Positions 35,719 through 44,687 of a stretch of 64,000 bases of DNA are shown here, piece after piece (the stretch's first letter is position 1; each line of letters begins with the position of its first letter). The position numbers and the translations under genes are program-made. Location: the NCBI RefSeq assembly GCF_000340375.1, contig NZ_KB446647.1, positions 384,166 through 448,165 on the forward strand, read 5' to 3'. The notes beneath the pieces were generated by a model. It saw nothing but the letters and a program-made list of their open reading frames with translations. It searched no databases and was not told the DNA's origin. The DNA is from Eggerthia catenaformis OT 569 = DSM 20559. Lineage in GTDB: Bacteria > Bacillota_I > Bacilli_A > Erysipelotrichales > Coprobacillaceae.

Positions 35719-37218
35719 TTATAAAATATGAGTTGAATAAGCAGAAAGCTTAATATTTTTATTATCAATTTCAATACTCTTTTCTTTATCAGAAAGATTA
35801 TGGACAACTAAAGATTTTTTATCTTTGTACTGTCTATAAAATGCCAGTACTTGGTCATCTTTTGTCTCAGCAATTAAAAAATCACCATATTTTAAAGCGC
35901 TATTTGATTTTCTCAATTGAATCATTTTTTTATAATGATTATATAATGACTGGGCATTCTTTTTCTGTGCTAATAAAGAGGTTGTCTGCTTATTATATAA
36001 AGAAGCCTGCCATTTAGTCTGGTACTTATTCCCCCATACATATCCTTCTCTAATATTTTCATCAGGCTTCTGCCCTTTCATACCTAATTCTTCACCATAA
36101 TAAATAAAAGGATTGCCGGGTAATGTCAGCAGTATTGAAGCTGCAAGTTTTTGTTGAGAAAGACTCTCTAATGTTTGGGCAATTCTATTCTGATCATGAT
36201 TACTTAAAAACGGAGCATCAATATAATTCTTTGTTTCTTGTTTATAGCTATCATAAATGAGTGGTATCTTTGTTGAAAGACCGCCGGCACTTTGCATTAG
36301 AATAGCTTTAGTAATACCATTTTCTGATAAATCAAAATTAAAATTAGAATCAAAAACTTTATAATATTGTGAGACAATATTACTGTTCATCCATACTTCG
36401 CCTACAAGATATACATCCTTATTTGTCTTCCTCATAGCTTCTCTATATTCAGCCCACCAGTTAATATTCTCTTTTGATGAATCAATTTCACTGGAATATT
36501 CAGCTTTTCCATAGATATGTGCTGCTGCATCTAATCTGTATCCATCCAGTCCTGTCTCCTTAAGCCAATACTGCCCTATTTTTTTCATCTCATCTCTAAC
36601 TTTCTGATTGCTGAAGTTCAGATCGGGCATACTTTCAGAAAATAAAGCATAATAGAGCTCTTGATCATTAAGCTTATTCCATGATTTATGTCCCATCTCA
36701 ATAGACTTTGTATTAATCTTCTTATTATCTTTATCAGTAATACGATAATATGACTTATACTGGCTATCTTTATTTTTTAAAACATCTTTAAACCATGAAT
36801 GCTGATGACTGGTATGATTAATAGGCATATCAATAATAACCTTAATCTTTTTATCATGAGCCTCTTTAACAAGATTTTTAAGATCTTCTATAGTTCCATA
36901 TTCCTTATCTATTTTATAATAATCAGTTACATCATATTTATGATAGCTTGGTGATTGAAAAATAGGTGTCAGCCATATGCCTTCAACTCCTAATTCTGAA
37001 AGCTCCTTAAGATTTTCTCTGATCCCATTAAGATCACCAATACCATCTCCATCACTGTCAGCATAAGATCTTACAAATATCTCATAGTATGTTCCCGACT
37101 TCTTTAGTTTTGTTTCCTCAGTATTTTCATAAAATGAGACTTCTTTTGGCTTAGTTTCTGATGTACATCCTATTAATATAAAAGAACTGAGTAAAAAAAC
37201 AATAATTTTCCTTTTCAT
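35719..37218 (-). CDS. lipoprotein alpha-amylase (GH13)
   Basis: A surface lipoprotein glucosidase of 499 residues. A signal peptide ends in the lipobox LIGC (Cys18). The GH13 barrel shows DMPINH, the nucleophile D230 in GYRLDAAAH, the acid/base E274 in LVGEVW, and D342 in FLSNHDQNR. DSDGDGIGD is the calcium-type loop. It probably cleaves maltodextrins or starch outside the cell; the exact bond specificity is not visible. The ATG at 37218 is 8 nt after AAAGGAG. It is flanked by terminators and breaks the usual apt-recJ proximity. Confidence 0.92.
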   Translation of the reverse strand: MKRKIIVFLLSSFILIGCTSETKPKEVSFYENTEETKLKKSGTYYEIFVRSYADSDGDGIGDLNGIRENLKELSELGVEGIWLTPIFQSPSYHKYDVTDYYKIDKEYGTIEDLKNLVKEAHDKKIKVIIDMPINHTSHQHSWFKDVLKNKDSQYKSYYRITDKDNKKINTKSIEMGHKSWNKLNDQELYYALFSESMPDLNFSNQKVRDEMKKIGQYWLKETGLDGYRLDAAAHIYGKAEYSSEIDSSKENINWWAEYREAMRKTNKDVYLVGEVWMNSNIVSQYYKVFDSNFNFDLSENGITKAILMQSAGGLSTKIPLIYDSYKQETKNYIDAPFLSNHDQNRIAQTLESLSQQKLAASILLTLPGNPFIYYGEELGMKGQKPDENIREGYVWGNKYQTKWQASLYNKQTTSLLAQKKNAQSLYNHYKKMIQLRKSNSALKYGDFLIAETKDDQVLAFYRQYKDKKSLVVHNLSDKEKSIEIDNKNIKLSAYSTHIL

Positions 37219-37305
37219 TGACAATACTCCTTTCATATCTATTTTATCAAATATCGGATTATTAAAAAGATAAGATCCTTTCGTTTTATTTCACATTTAT
37301 TAAAA

Positions 37306-37334
37306 AATAACCGATACAAAATATATCGGTTATT
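37306..37334 (-). terminator. terminator after the SPFH/zinc-ribbon pair
   Basis: An 11-bp stem AATAACCGATA / TATCGGTTATT with a 7-nt loop, followed by a T-run on the minus strand, overlapping the last codon. Confidence 0.85.
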
Positions 37335-38796
37335 CATCTAAGCGTTTTGCTTGTTCTTGAAGAAAATCAATTGGTAATCCATTATCCTTTAAATGCTCAA
37401 TAACACTATTTGTAAGTGAAGTATTTGTACCCTTTAATGAAGTATTATTCATTCCTTCAATTGTGGAGCTTCTCAGTCTTCTACGATGCTCCATAAAATT
37501 ATCATATCCCTTGATATCTGACATCTGATGCATAGTTTCACTTTCATAAGTATGTCTTGCCCCGGCATTACGATATCTGGCATACATAATACCAAAGAAC
37601 ACAATACCAGGTAATAAAAGAAGCCATTTAATATGAGAATGAACACGATCATTCACAAACATCAGCAGCAATGCTCCAAATAATTCAACTAAAATGGAAA
37701 CAAGAATCAGCTTCGTCATATTAATAGGAATACTTCCCATTGTTTCTCTAGTACGAGCATTGACTGCTACATAATGAAGCTGCTTTTTACCCCCGCTTGT
37801 CTGAAGATAACTATAAAGCCATACCGGAAGATAAGCAGAAATCCATTTTGATCCCTTAATTTCAAAATTTTCATTTTGCCAAGCGACCCCTCTATCATAA
37901 TTAGTAAGAGTTTTATTAATAGCTATTCTAGAAATATCAGCTGCCTGTACATTCACAATAGACTGAATATCTTTAATATCAATATCTCTTTTCTGAGATG
38001 TATACCCTCTAAGATAATTGGCATTAAATTTGACACAGTTCTTTGTATCAAAAGGCATGATGGAATTTATAATATTCGTCGTCTTTGTAGTATTAGAAAC
38101 ATCTAATTTATCAGCACTTGCTTCAATTGTGAGATCATCAATTATAATATCAAAATCTCTTCCTACATAATAGGCATCTGCATCATAATAAGTCTCTGAG
38201 TCTTTACCGTTTTTTTCTGTATAGCTATGTACAAGATGTTCTCCAATACCTGTTAAATTATGATGTGCATTAATATCTACAATCATATAAGGAAAATAAA
38301 CACCACAAATATTTTCTGTTGTAAATTCTCTAACAAATGTTGGATGGGCAAAAAATTTCCTTTTATTAACAAAATCTTCAATTGCACTTCTGGCATCATC
38401 CTTAGACAAATGAAATGGTAAAACCGCATCACATACTGCACCATTAGGAATCTTCCTGTTAATAGATAAAATATTACGACACCACGGACAGCGTGATTGT
38501 GTTGCTGCTTCAGTATTAACAACAACTTCAGCTCCACAACTCTCACATTTTAAAGTTACAGTATTATCAGCTTCTCTGTCTATATCAGCGGCTCCGGTAG
38601 CTGCCTTAACGCCTTCTAACTGACTGATATCTTCATCATCTTCAATCACATCTAATAAAAATTCATGACGACAAAACTGACAAATCAGTTTACCGGTTTT
38701 AGGATTTGATACAATATCAGTAGCTCCACATTTAGGACATTTTATTTGTCCATCTTTAGCATCCTTATAAATTTCAAAAAGTGATACGTCATCCAT
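37330..38796 (-). CDS. double zinc-ribbon membrane protein (YdjG-like)
   Basis: A protein of 488 residues. It has two N-terminal TFIIB-type zinc ribbons, C20/C23/C39/C42 and C84/C87/C103/C106, then a large mixed region and two membrane helices (about 360-378 and 388-405), with a charged C-terminal tail. This matches YdjG, which in B. subtilis is encoded with PspA-like and SPFH (YdjI) proteins. It starts one base after the SPFH gene stop, so the two are one unit. A role in envelope stress is inferred from the YdjG/YdjI parallel. Confidence 0.78.
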   Translation of the reverse strand: MDDVSLFEIYKDAKDGQIKCPKCGATDIVSNPKTGKLICQFCRHEFLLDVIEDDEDISQLEGVKAATGAADIDREADNTVTLKCESCGAEVVVNTEAATQSRCPWCRNILSINRKIPNGAVCDAVLPFHLSKDDARSAIEDFVNKRKFFAHPTFVREFTTENICGVYFPYMIVDINAHHNLTGIGEHLVHSYTEKNGKDSETYYDADAYYVGRDFDIIIDDLTIEASADKLDVSNTTKTTNIINSIMPFDTKNCVKFNANYLRGYTSQKRDIDIKDIQSIVNVQAADISRIAINKTLTNYDRGVAWQNENFEIKGSKWISAYLPVWLYSYLQTSGGKKQLHYVAVNARTRETMGSIPINMTKLILVSILVELFGALLLMFVNDRVHSHIKWLLLLPGIVFFGIMYARYRNAGARHTYESETMHQMSDIKGYDNFMEHRRRLRSSTIEGMNNTSLKGTNTSLTNSVIEHLKDNGLPIDFLQEQAKRLDE

Positions 38797-38797
38797 A

Positions 38798-39991
38798 CTA
38801 CAACCCTAACAGATTCTTCTTCATCTGATCAAATTCTTCCTGTGTGATAACACCGGCATCAAGCAATTTTTTAGCATTTAATAATTTTTCTGTCGGATCT
38901 TCAGTGCTTTGCTGAGCAGTCTGTTGTTGATTAAAATTAGGTGTATAAGCACCCTGAACATTTGGTTGTTGCATTCCCTGCATCATACCGCCGGCAGCAT
39001 TCATGCCCATTCCCATGAAAGCCATTCCTGTACCGCCTCCATTTTCACCAGCCGCTTGCATGCCTCGAGCTACTGACTGCTGGAAGAAAGCATTTCCTCT
39101 GGCACCGGAAAGAGCATCTGCTTTTTTGACATCGCTCATTAATACCTTTGTATCTTCATCATATTCAATTGATAAAATAGCTGTTTTAACAATTTCTAAT
39201 CCTCTAGAAGTTTTCCACTGATAAGCTGTTTCTACAGCCTGTGAAAGACAGGCAGCAAAACCAATCTGATCAGACTGAATCTTAGACATTCTATTGCCTT
39301 TTGATGGATCATTTGTATATTGTGAGAAAGCTGCTGAAAGACAGCCAACAACTTCATTAAAAAGCTGCTCTCCTGCTGAATTATCCATATCAGCAAAATC
39401 AAATTGAGGAGCATTTGCTGATACATACTTTACTGGTACAAAATTTTTAATAAACATAATCGGATCAGTAATCTGTAAAGTATAAGTTCCTCTGGTAAGT
39501 GCGCCTACCTGTGTTCCAAAATAAGCATCATCCCAATAAATTTCTGATTGTGTTCCAAATCTGTTATTTGGAATTTCTTTCAAATTCACATAGAAAATAA
39601 GCTGCTGAGCAGCTGGAATTCCACCATATTTGAATCTCTCCCAAGACTGTTTTACAAGAGAATCAATAAGACCGCCGCCTGTAAAGATAGATTGTGAATG
39701 AGGATCATTACTACGATATTCATATCCTCCCGGCTGAGTAATAATACCGGTAATAGCTCCCTCCTGAATTGTTACTAAAGCAGTACCTTCAGGAACAATT
39801 ATTTTACTTCCATTTGTAATAATATTCTGACTTCCACGTACATTTGATCCTCTCCCGCTATTCTGTCCCATCAGAACACCTGGAAAAATGGCTGCTGTAG
39901 GAGAAACATTCCCTACAGGAGCATAAAAATCAACCCATTGATCAGCTAAAGTGCCACCTATTGCACCAGCTGCTGCTTGAATAAAACCCAT
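38798..39991 (-). CDS. SPFH-domain protein with C-terminal SHOCT motif (YdjI-like)
   Basis: A protein of 397 residues, with an SPFH/'virion core protein' domain through about residue 290, a Gly/Met/Gln-rich linker (about 300-355), and a C-terminal SHOCT helix-hairpin (EKLLNAKKLLDAGVITQEEFDQMKKNLLG). B. subtilis YdjI recruits the PspA homologue to the membrane. No PspA gene is adjacent here. A 17-nt palindrome sits between promoter and start. It forms an operon with the zinc-ribbon gene. Confidence 0.85.
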   Translation of the reverse strand: MGFIQAAAGAIGGTLADQWVDFYAPVGNVSPTAAIFPGVLMGQNSGRGSNVRGSQNIITNGSKIIVPEGTALVTIQEGAITGIITQPGGYEYRSNDPHSQSIFTGGGLIDSLVKQSWERFKYGGIPAAQQLIFYVNLKEIPNNRFGTQSEIYWDDAYFGTQVGALTRGTYTLQITDPIMFIKNFVPVKYVSANAPQFDFADMDNSAGEQLFNEVVGCLSAAFSQYTNDPSKGNRMSKIQSDQIGFAACLSQAVETAYQWKTSRGLEIVKTAILSIEYDEDTKVLMSDVKKADALSGARGNAFFQQSVARGMQAAGENGGGTGMAFMGMGMNAAGGMMQGMQQPNVQGAYTPNFNQQQTAQQSTEDPTEKLLNAKKLLDAGVITQEEFDQMKKNLLGL

Positions 39992-40003
39992 AGTTTCCCT
40001 TCA

Positions 40004-40020
40004 TTGAACAATTTGTTCAA
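40004..40020. promoter_or_regulatory. palindromic operator upstream of the SPFH gene
   Basis: Perfect inverted repeat TTGAACAATTTGTTCAA, 12 nt upstream of the SPFH start codon and just before its GAAGGG ribosome binding site. It has the geometry of a repressor operator or of a leader hairpin. Confidence 0.6.
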
Positions 40021-40100
40021 TTTTCCTTTCTTGGCATAACTGCCTATTTTATAGTATAAGTTTATCATGTCTTTAAACCATGAGTCAATATTTTCACAAT

Positions 40101-40126
40101 ATAAAAGACATCATAAGATATCTTTT
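40101..40126 (-). terminator. terminator after recJ
   Basis: A 10-bp stem AAAAGATATC / GATGTCTTTT (one G-U pair) with a UUAU loop, overlapping the recJ stop codon. Confidence 0.65.
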
Positions 40127-41727
40127 ATAATCATATTTATACTCTTAACACCTCTAAATTCATTAATAGAAAGAGTGCCGACAAATGTATGTGTAGGAGA
40201 AGAAGCAATAATAGATTTCTTATCACCATTAAAAAAGTAAAGTAATGATAAATTACCGACAGTCATTTTTAAATGCTTGCCTCCGCTTAATTCAATAAAA
40301 TGATCAATTGTTAGATTTTCAATCATAAATAGGGGTTCTTCATTAGACTTTCCATAAGGTTCAAGCTGAGAAAGTGATTCTACATTATCTATTGTCAGAT
40401 CTTCTTTCTGAATCACAATAACATCCTGTGAAGAATTAAATTCCTGATCTTTAAGTTCTTCCAATAAAGCCTGATGAAGTGATTTAAAATGCTCTTTTGA
40501 TACGCTAAATCCTCCTGCCATAGCATGACCGCCAAACTGTTCTAAAAGATTATCATGTTTCAAAAAAAATTTATAAATATTAAAGCCTTCAATACCTCTG
40601 GCACTGCCCCGATAGATTTGTTTTGTTTCATCATAATGCATTACTAAAGCAGGTCTTTCATATTCCCTGGTATATTTGCCCGCAATTAGTCCGATAATAC
40701 CTTCATGAACATCTTTAGATGCATAATAAAGACATTTTTCATGTTCAATCTCTAATGCTTTACGATAAGCCTGATCACTCATTGTCTGACGAAGACTATT
40801 GATTTTAGAAGCATAGGCAGCTATTTTATTCTGATAAGATGGATCTGTATCCTTCAGGAAATACTTAACTAAATGATTAGGATTAACATTCTCCGGAAGC
40901 CTGCCAAATGAATTAATCTTAGGAGCTATGGTAAATCCTATTGTTGTAACATTATATGGCTGTTTTTCTCCTTTTAATAATTCTATAGAGCGATAATGAT
41001 TCTCAGACATAAATTCCAATCCTTTTTCAACAATACTTCTATTCTCATCTAATAAAGGCATCATATCTGAAATTGTTGTTATGGCAGCAAGTGAATAAAG
41101 ATATTTATCATTCATACCGGTTAAAGCGCTTGCCAGCTTAAAAGCTACAAATCCTCCACATATTTCTTTAAAAGGATAATCAGCAGATAGCTTGGTATGA
41201 ATAATACTGGCAGCATCAGGGAGATCCTCTTCTTCATTAAAGGTATGATGATCAGTAATAATAACATCTATTCCTAAACGATTGGCTTCTTCCACTGCTT
41301 CATGAGCTTTAACCCCATTATCTACAGTAATAATTAGTGTATATCCTTTTTCAGCCATCTGTTTGACACGCATACTATTAAGACCATAGCCATCTATAAA
41401 ACGATTAGGAATGTGATAACCGACATCTTTGCCTAAATCTTTAAACGCTTGTACCATAATTGCTGTTGCTAGTATGCCATCGCAGTCATAATCACCATAT
41501 ATACATATTTTTTCATCATTATCCAATGCTTCATGGATACGTTCTAAAGCCATTTCTGCTTCAGAAAATAAATCATACTGATGATAAATCAGCCGATGAC
41601 TGATCATCTGCTGATAGGTATCAATATCCATTTTTTTTGCTTCTATTACTTTTGCAAGTAATGGATTCACATGATAGTCATGCATAATATCATCAGTATG
41701 TTCCAAATATATTTTATGATATAACAT
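40111..41727 (-). CDS. recJ: single-stranded-DNA-specific exonuclease RecJ
   Basis: A DHH-family 5'-to-3' ssDNA exonuclease used in recombination and repair. It has 538 residues, shorter than the B. subtilis protein (about 780) but similar to E. coli. Motifs: GDYDCDG (78-84), DNG (136-138), TDHH (158-161), and the DHHA1 part GGHAMAGGFSV, followed by an OB-like C-terminus. The ATG follows AAGGAG. It lies just downstream of comN, as in Bacillus, where secDF separates them. Confidence 0.94.
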   Translation of the reverse strand: MLYHKIYLEHTDDIMHDYHVNPLLAKVIEAKKMDIDTYQQMISHRLIYHQYDLFSEAEMALERIHEALDNDEKICIYGDYDCDGILATAIMVQAFKDLGKDVGYHIPNRFIDGYGLNSMRVKQMAEKGYTLIITVDNGVKAHEAVEEANRLGIDVIITDHHTFNEEEDLPDAASIIHTKLSADYPFKEICGGFVAFKLASALTGMNDKYLYSLAAITTISDMMPLLDENRSIVEKGLEFMSENHYRSIELLKGEKQPYNVTTIGFTIAPKINSFGRLPENVNPNHLVKYFLKDTDPSYQNKIAAYASKINSLRQTMSDQAYRKALEIEHEKCLYYASKDVHEGIIGLIAGKYTREYERPALVMHYDETKQIYRGSARGIEGFNIYKFFLKHDNLLEQFGGHAMAGGFSVSKEHFKSLHQALLEELKDQEFNSSQDVIVIQKEDLTIDNVESLSQLEPYGKSNEEPLFMIENLTIDHFIELSGGKHLKMTVGNLSLLYFFNGDKKSIIASSPTHTFVGTLSINEFRGVKSINMIIKDIL

Positions 41728-41744
41728 ATTTTCTCCTTAATAAA

Positions 41745-41766
41745 AAATAACTGGAATCAGTTATTT
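41745..41766 (-). terminator. terminator after comN
   Basis: A 9-bp stem AAATAACTG / CAGTTATTT with a 4-nt loop, followed by a short T-run, overlapping the comN stop. Confidence 0.7.
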
Positions 41767-42063
41767 AAAAATCAGATCATTAAAATCAGATATATTCTTA
41801 TTTTTTGCCTCAATAATAACTTTTGTCTTTAAATAGTCAAACACAACAGAAAAACTTAATGACATAATATCATCAATTATATCACAGTATTCAAGTTCTG
41901 ATTTATTCTTCCAAGTCACGTTATATAAATAATCTTTAATATCCTGAGCATCAATTTTCTGAATACCTTCATTGCCAAATTCAAAAGCTTTAGAATGAAT
42001 CAAAAAATGAATATCTTTTGGTAATCGATTAATACTATACATATTCTCACACTTCTCTTTCAT
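41761..42063 (-). CDS. comN: ComN-like post-transcriptional regulator
   Basis: About 100 residues. The central segment (helical, then WKNKSELEYCDIIDDIMSLSFSVVFDYL) matches the ComN/YrzD domain, whose hallmark is a W-K-K..DI..DILSLS pattern. In B. subtilis ComN promotes comE mRNA accumulation and binds DivIVA. Position next to recJ fits. The ATG at 42063 would be almost at the predicted transcription start; the next Met codon (42042, MYSINRLP) may be the true start. Confidence 0.7.
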   Translation of the reverse strand: MKEKCENMYSINRLPKDIHFLIHSKAFEFGNEGIQKIDAQDIKDYLYNVTWKNKSELEYCDIIDDIMSLSFSVVFDYLKTKVIIEAKNKNISDFNDLIFK

Positions 42064-42069
42064 TTACTC

Positions 42070-42098
42070 ATTATATAGGAGTATGCGATAAATGAAAA
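42070..42098 (-). promoter_or_regulatory. promoter of comN
   Basis: Minus-strand TTTTCA (42098-42093), 17-bp spacer, TATAAT (42075-42070). Initiation about 7 nt downstream would leave almost no leader before the first ATG. Confidence 0.6.
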
Positions 42099-42121
42099 GA
42101 TAAAATTCTTTAAATTATATC

Positions 42122-42144
42122 AAAAAAGTCTCATAGTGAGACTT
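42122..42144 (-). terminator. terminator of the arginine-type transport operon
   Basis: An 8-bp stem AAGTCTCA / TGAGACTT with a 3-nt loop, followed by TTTT on the minus strand, right after the aminotransferase gene. Confidence 0.8.
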
Positions 42145-43247
42145 CAAAAATTAAACTTATTAAAATATTTACTTAATAATTCCAAACCTTTTTTGGTTTT
42201 CTCCGGAGAGCCGGTAAAAGTCATTCTTAAATGATAATCACACCCAAAAGCTTCACCCGGAACAAAGAATACACCATATTCCTTTTGCAGTCCTTCACAT
42301 AACTGAATACTATGAATAGGCAAATAATATTTTAAAAAAGAAACAGTTCCATCTTTAGGAATAATACAGCTGACTCTTTTTTCTTTTTTTAAATAATCAG
42401 CTAAAATTTTCTTATTAGCCTCACAGATCTTTCTTGATCTCTCAATAATCAGTTCTTTATGTTCTAATATAAAAGATGCCAGATAATCATCTATCATGCC
42501 TGTTGAAATCAGTGTATAATCCCTCCACTTATCAATAATTTGAATAACATCCTTAGATGCTTTGATCCATCCTAATCTTAATCCTGCACAGGCATAAATC
42601 TTAGATAATGAAGATGTACTGATACCATATTCATAAAGGTCACTAATACTGTTTATTTCATATAATCCCTGATAAATCTCATCTATTAATATATAAATAT
42701 GACGTTCTTTACATACATCTATGAGTTTTAATAGAAAATTCTTGTCTAACAAAGTTCCTGTCGGGTTATTAGGAGAATTCATGATAATCATTTTTGTTTC
42801 TGGAACAATATGAGAAACAATCTCATCAACAGAAGTCTGCCAACGATTTTCTTCTTTAAGTTCAATTAAATCACATTTACATTCCAACATTTCAGGATAG
42901 CTATAAAACTGCTGATAGGAAGGAAAAAAAGTGATGATATGATCATTGGAAGAAAGTAAAGCTTTCATGACATGTTCATTGGCGCTTGAGGCTCCATTAG
43001 TAATAGAGATATTCTCCATATCACCCTGCTGATAAAGAGAAAGAATAGCTCTTTTTAATCTGATACTTCCAGTAATTGGTCCATAATCAAGCTTAATCTG
43101 ACTTAACTCACCGATAATATCTGTTTGACTTATTTCCTCTATCTGCTTAATAGTAAGAGGAGATATACATGTATCTGTAAGATTATAAAGACAATCATTT
43201 TCATGATTTGTCATCCATTTTTCTACTATAAACTCTTTAATATTCAT
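42144..43247 (-). CDS. PLP-dependent class I/II aminotransferase-fold enzyme
   Basis: A fold-type I PLP enzyme of 367 residues. Schiff-base Lys216 is in STSSLSKIYACAGLRLGW; NSPNNPTG (157-164), DEIY (189-192) and carboxylate-binding Arg near the C-terminus (LRMTFTG) are present. The start overlaps the stop of the ATPase gene by one base, so it is the fourth gene of the T-box-controlled amino-acid importer operon. The predicted Arg specifier suggests it acts on arginine or a derivative, but the substrate is not readable from the sequence. Confidence 0.85.
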   Translation of the reverse strand: MNIKEFIVEKWMTNHENDCLYNLTDTCISPLTIKQIEEISQTDIIGELSQIKLDYGPITGSIRLKRAILSLYQQGDMENISITNGASSANEHVMKALLSSNDHIITFFPSYQQFYSYPEMLECKCDLIELKEENRWQTSVDEIVSHIVPETKMIIMNSPNNPTGTLLDKNFLLKLIDVCKERHIYILIDEIYQGLYEINSISDLYEYGISTSSLSKIYACAGLRLGWIKASKDVIQIIDKWRDYTLISTGMIDDYLASFILEHKELIIERSRKICEANKKILADYLKKEKRVSCIIPKDGTVSFLKYYLPIHSIQLCEGLQKEYGVFFVPGEAFGCDYHLRMTFTGSPEKTKKGLELLSKYFNKFNF

Positions 43248-43993
43248 TAGTGCATTACTTTGCTTAAGAATAGCTTTGCTCGATCTGTTTTAGGATGATC
43301 AAAGAATTCTTCAGAACTATTTTCCTCTACTATTTTTCCATCTTCTAAAAAAACAACACGATCAGCTACCGTTTTAGCAAATCCCATTTCATGAGTAACA
43401 ATAATCATTGTCATTCCCTCTTTAGCTAATCTTTGCATGACCAGTAAAACCTCTTCAACCATTTCCGGATCAAGAGCGCTTGTAGGTTCATCGAAAAGCA
43501 TTACTTCCGGTTCTAGGCATAATGCTCTTGCGATTGCTACTCTTTGTTTCTGTCCGCCTGAAAGATTATTAGGATATTCATCTTTTTTATCTTCCAAACC
43601 AACAATCTTTAAATATTTAATAGCGTGTTCCTTTGCCTCTTCTTCACTCTTTTTTAAGACATTAACAGGAGCTAGAGTAAGATTTTTTAATACTGTCATA
43701 TTAGGAAAAAGATTGAAATGCTGAAATACAAATCCCATTTTTCTTCTTAATAATGCATAGTTTTCTTTATCCTTCTTATCCAGCTTAACTCCTTCAATAT
43801 AAATATCTCCCTTTTCAGGCTTTTCTAAGCCGTCAAGACAGCGAATAAAAGTTGACTTACCCGATCCTGACGGTCCTATCAGACAAACTATTTCACCTTT
43901 TTTTATTTCCAATGAAACGTCATTACAAGCTTTTAAGCTTCCGAATTTTTTTGTGACATGATCAGCCTTGATCATAAGTTCTTGATTAATCAC
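43247..43993 (-). CDS. amino-acid ABC transporter ATP-binding protein
   Basis: A polar amino-acid-type ABC ATPase of 248 residues (GlnQ/ArtM class). Walker A GPSGSGKS is at 40-47, then the Q-loop [11 protein letters not shown], signature LSGGQKQR, and Walker [14 protein letters not shown]. The start is a GTG at 43993 that overlaps the permease gene by 8 nt with AAGGAAG upstream; an ATG at 43975 is the alternative. It powers the importer formed with the two genes upstream. Confidence 0.95.
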   Translation of the reverse strand: MINQELMIKADHVTKKFGSLKACNDVSLEIKKGEIVCLIGPSGSGKSTFIRCLDGLEKPEKGDIYIEGVKLDKKDKENYALLRRKMGFVFQHFNLFPNMTVLKNLTLAPVNVLKKSEEEAKEHAIKYLKIVGLEDKKDEYPNNLSGGQKQRVAIARALCLEPEVMLFDEPTSALDPEMVEEVLLVMQRLAKEGMTMIIVTHEMGFAKTVADRVVFLEDGKIVEENSSEEFFDHPKTDRAKLFLSKVMH

Positions 43994-44669
43994 TGCTTGC
44001 TAACTTCCTTTCTAGCTTTTTATCTAAGTATGAGATAGTTAAAGTCATAATAAGATAAAAAACTGCCGCTAATGTATAGGCTGACATATAATCATAATTC
44101 TCATTTCCAAGCTGACTGGCAGCGAATAATAATTCACTGGCACCAATAGTCGAAATAAGAGAAGAATCTTTAATAAGAGTGACAAACTCACTGACAACAG
44201 TAGGAACAATTAATTTAAATGCCTGTGGCAAAATAACAAATTTCATCATCTGCCATCTTGATAAGCCTAAGGCAGCTGATGCTTCCCATTGTCCCTTGTC
44301 AACTCCATTAATTCCACCTCGAATATATTCAGCCTGATATGCTCCGCTATTCATGCTCATTGCAATAATACCAATCAGATAATAATCCGGTCTTACGACA
44401 AAGCCTACTATCCTGCTAATAAACATTGGTATAACCGTAAAGATAATCATAATCTGTAGTAACATTGGTGTACCACGTACTAATTCAATATAGATATTAG
44501 CTATAATTCTTAAAATTTTTGACTGAGATATTTTAAAAGATGCAAAGATTACACCAATAACCAAGCCCAGTAAAAGAGATACACCTGCCAGACCTAATGA
44601 TACAATTGCAAATTTTAATAGAAATAAGAGATTCTCTGCTGTCAGTATTTTATTTAAACCTGCATACAT
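43986..44669 (-). CDS. amino-acid ABC transporter permease
   Basis: A His/Glu/Gln/Arg/opine-type permease of 227 residues with five hydrophobic segments. The EAA loop [22 protein letters not shown] (about 132-153) contacts the ATPase. [13 protein letters not shown] is the family's N-terminal signature. It lies 18 nt after the binding-protein gene. A single permease gene implies a homodimer. Confidence 0.94.
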   Translation of the reverse strand: MYAGLNKILTAENLLFLLKFAIVSLGLAGVSLLLGLVIGVIFASFKISQSKILRIIANIYIELVRGTPMLLQIMIIFTVIPMFISRIVGFVVRPDYYLIGIIAMSMNSGAYQAEYIRGGINGVDKGQWEASAALGLSRWQMMKFVILPQAFKLIVPTVVSEFVTLIKDSSLISTIGASELLFAASQLGNENYDYMSAYTLAAVFYLIMTLTISYLDKKLERKLASSD

Positions 44670-44687
44670 ATGTACCCCTCCTAAACA

